From: Shinisaurus crocodilurus
Lineage: Eukaryota; Chordata; Lepidosauria; Squamata; Shinisauridae
Reading direction: 5' to 3'
Assembly (NCBI GenBank): GCA_021292165.1
Contig: CM037879.1
Span: 246,885,797 to 246,949,796, forward strand
Length of the DNA: 64,000 nucleotides
Shown: in pieces, positions 63,473 to 64,000 of the stretch
Layout: every line of letters begins with the position of its first letter
Numbering within the stretch: position 1 is the first letter of the stretch
The notes under the pieces: generated by a model
What the model was told of the DNA's origin: nothing
Database searches by the model: none
Seen by the model: the letters and a program-made list of their open reading frames with translations, nothing else
Program-made: the position numbers and the translations under genes

Positions 63473-64000
63473 TATGTGAAAGCAACCTAAATTTGTTAAT
63501 CTCAAGTTGCCAGTTTTTTTGTTTTTACAGCCATTCCTGCATTATCTATATGATTGTATCAGTTTTGTGTGTTTTAATCTGGTTTAACTAGATCTGTGTA
63601 ACTTAAACTACAAGATCATAACCACTTTCAAAGCAGTATAGTACACGGTATATACATGCTTATTTTAAAACATTTTATACAACATGGTATTTTAACTCTC
63701 TCTAAAATAACCATAGAGAGAAAAACAGACTTTGAAAACTCATTAATTTTTAAGCTTTGGCTATCCTCCCCACGTATTCCCCTTGACAGTTGATGTTAAT
63801 TACATGTAACTATAATGTATGCAGATTGGCTGCATTCTTCCAACTCATTATAAGTTTCCAAGTAAACCTTGATTCTGAACAGTTTGCCTCATTATGTGGA
63901 TTACTAAATTTTATATGTATTATAAATATTTGAAGCTTCATTTCTTCCCAAACATTCAGAGTTATTGGTTGTCAAACATGTATCATCTATATAACCTTCT
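63473..64000 (+). other. APAF1 intron, right edge of window
   Basis: A/T-rich, no exon, repeat or splice structure recognised before the window ends. Confidence 0.45.

Overview
This is a vertebrate nuclear window, most likely from a squamate reptile (lizard or snake). Genes are split by GT-AG introns. The repeats are of squamate type: L2/CR1 and L1 LINE pieces, tRNA-derived SINEs, a 5S-rRNA-derived SINE with a CR1-like tail, many hAT and other MITEs, solo LTRs and one complete Ty1/copia element. The gene order SLC25A3 (+), IKBIP (-), APAF1 (+) is the vertebrate block also found on human chromosome 12q23. No prokaryotic or viral gene cluster is present.

Layout. 1-2,830: repeats upstream of SLC25A3, including a hAT element with nested insertions and one unexplained exon-like ORF. 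2,830-12,740: SLC25A3, the mitochondrial phosphate/copper carrier, complete, with a CpG-rich promoter and both mutually exclusive exons 3A and 3B; the main chain is 361 codons. 12,741-14,949: convergent intergenic DNA. 14,950-30,964 (minus): IKBIP, with a signal-anchor exon, a short coiled-coil exon and two alternative terminal exons giving 365- or 344-residue proteins. 31,320-31,920: shared CpG-rich divergent promoter of IKBIP and APAF1. 33,931 to the window end: APAF1 coding exons 1-12, covering the CARD, NB-ARC and helical domains and the first WD40 strands (640 codons); the remaining WD40 exons lie beyond the window.

How the genes relate. SLC25A3 feeds phosphate to ATP synthase and copper to cytochrome oxidase. 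APAF1 is the cytochrome-c-dependent apoptosome scaffold. IKBIP is an ER coiled-coil protein described as a p53-responsive pro-apoptotic gene and IKK-beta partner that shares the APAF1 promoter. I see no operon-like logic beyond that divergent promoter.

Most unusual signals. A 163-bp exact inverted copy of APAF1 coding exon 3 (with the Walker A loop and its 5' splice site) sits inside a solo LTR in the preceding intron, and two more perfect inverted duplications (60 and 82 bp arms) lie in the same intron. A very young copia element (LTRs differ at 3 of 528 positions, 5-bp TSD) lies in APAF1 sense orientation in the intron after coding exon 6. A dispersed repeat carries a poly-C minisatellite in two host introns. 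I found no evidence for a wholly new multi-gene system.
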